Positions 5,580-5,768 of a stretch of 5,768 bases of DNA are shown here, piece after piece. This DNA is from Planctomycetota bacterium (GTDB taxonomy: Bacteria > Planctomycetota > Planctomycetia > Pirellulales > Lacipirellulaceae): NCBI GenBank assembly GCA_024278035.1, contig JAJRUA010000281.1:1-5768 (forward strand), in the 5' to 3' direction. A program made the position numbers and the translations under genes. Position 1 is the stretch's first letter. Each line of letters begins with the position of its first letter. The notes below the pieces were generated by a model. That model did no database searches and was not told the DNA's origin. It was given only the letters and a program-made list of their open reading frames with translations.

Positions 5580-5768
5580 ATGCGACGAATCTTTAGTATT
5601 TGTCCGCTTGCGATGGGTTTTTGCGCCTTGACTATTACGAGTCAAGCAACCGCGACCGATCACCTGAATGCCATCATTCAGGCCATGCCGGCCAATCTTG
5701 GTCATAGAGTGCCTAACAGCAAATACACAGAATATCCTGCCGAGGCTCCGGATGCCGATTTTTTCTGC
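5580..5768 (+). CDS. Secreted protein of unknown function, N-terminal part only
   Basis: An open frame starts at the ATG at 5580 and continues for 63 codons without a stop to the window edge, so the gene is partial at its 3' end. A strong Shine-Dalgarno precedes it. The N-terminus MRRIFSICPLAMGFCALTIT followed by SQATATDHLN has the positive charge, hydrophobic core and small residues before a likely cleavage after SQATA of a Sec signal peptide. A lipoprotein is less likely because Cys8 and Cys15 sit inside the hydrophobic core rather than at a lipobox end. The mature part seen (DHLNAIIQAMPANLGHRVPN and on) gives no recognisable domain. It may be an exported or surface protein. Codons such as AGA, ACA, CAT and AGT look less GC-biased than those of coaD and the aminotransferase gene, which may hint at different ancestry, but 63 codons are too few to judge. 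Confidence 0.8.
   Translation, partial: MRRIFSICPLAMGFCALTITSQATATDHLNAIIQAMPANLGHRVPNSKYTEYPAEAPDADFFC

Overview
The window looks like a chromosomal segment of a planctomycete, most likely in the Pirellulales (Rhodopirellula/Blastopirellula type). The strongest sign is a secreted Gly/Ser/Tyr-repeat protein carrying two copies of a domain that matches TIGR03000, a family known almost only from Planctomycetes. Moderate GC content and the near absence of Shine-Dalgarno sequences before most genes fit this. The genus is an inference; no marker gene fixes it.

Layout: positions 1-145 hold no gene but contain a clear Rho-independent terminator read on the minus strand. Positions 146-1234 (minus) encode the TIGR03000 repeat protein. 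Positions 1443-2663 (minus) encode a protein-L-isoaspartate O-methyltransferase with an N-terminal export signal and a C-terminal extension. A 280-bp divergent spacer follows. On the plus strand come a class V (NifS/SufS-like) PLP-dependent aminotransferase fold protein (2944-4149) and, 63 bp later, coaD, phosphopantetheine adenylyltransferase (4213-4707), the fourth step of coenzyme A synthesis. Immediately after the coaD stop lies the 3' remnant of an IS5-family insertion sequence (about 4711-5100, transposase on the minus strand). It is followed by about 440 bp of apparently non-coding, AT-richer DNA with several inverted repeats. At 5580 a new plus-strand gene begins, with a canonical Shine-Dalgarno and a signal peptide; it runs off the window end.

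The genes do not form one pathway. The two minus-strand genes both encode exported proteins, one probably structural or surface-associated and one a protein-repair enzyme. The two plus-strand genes are cytoplasmic metabolic enzymes that may share a transcript. The stretch from 4708 to the end is the accessory part: a decayed IS, a non-coding region with two interlaced inverted repeats, and an unrecognised secreted protein. I found no CRISPR array, rRNA or tRNA, and no convincing undescribed defence or mobile system. The items most worth a second look are the interlaced inverted repeats upstream of the last gene, the exported isoaspartyl methyltransferase with its extra domain, and the repeat architecture of the first protein.
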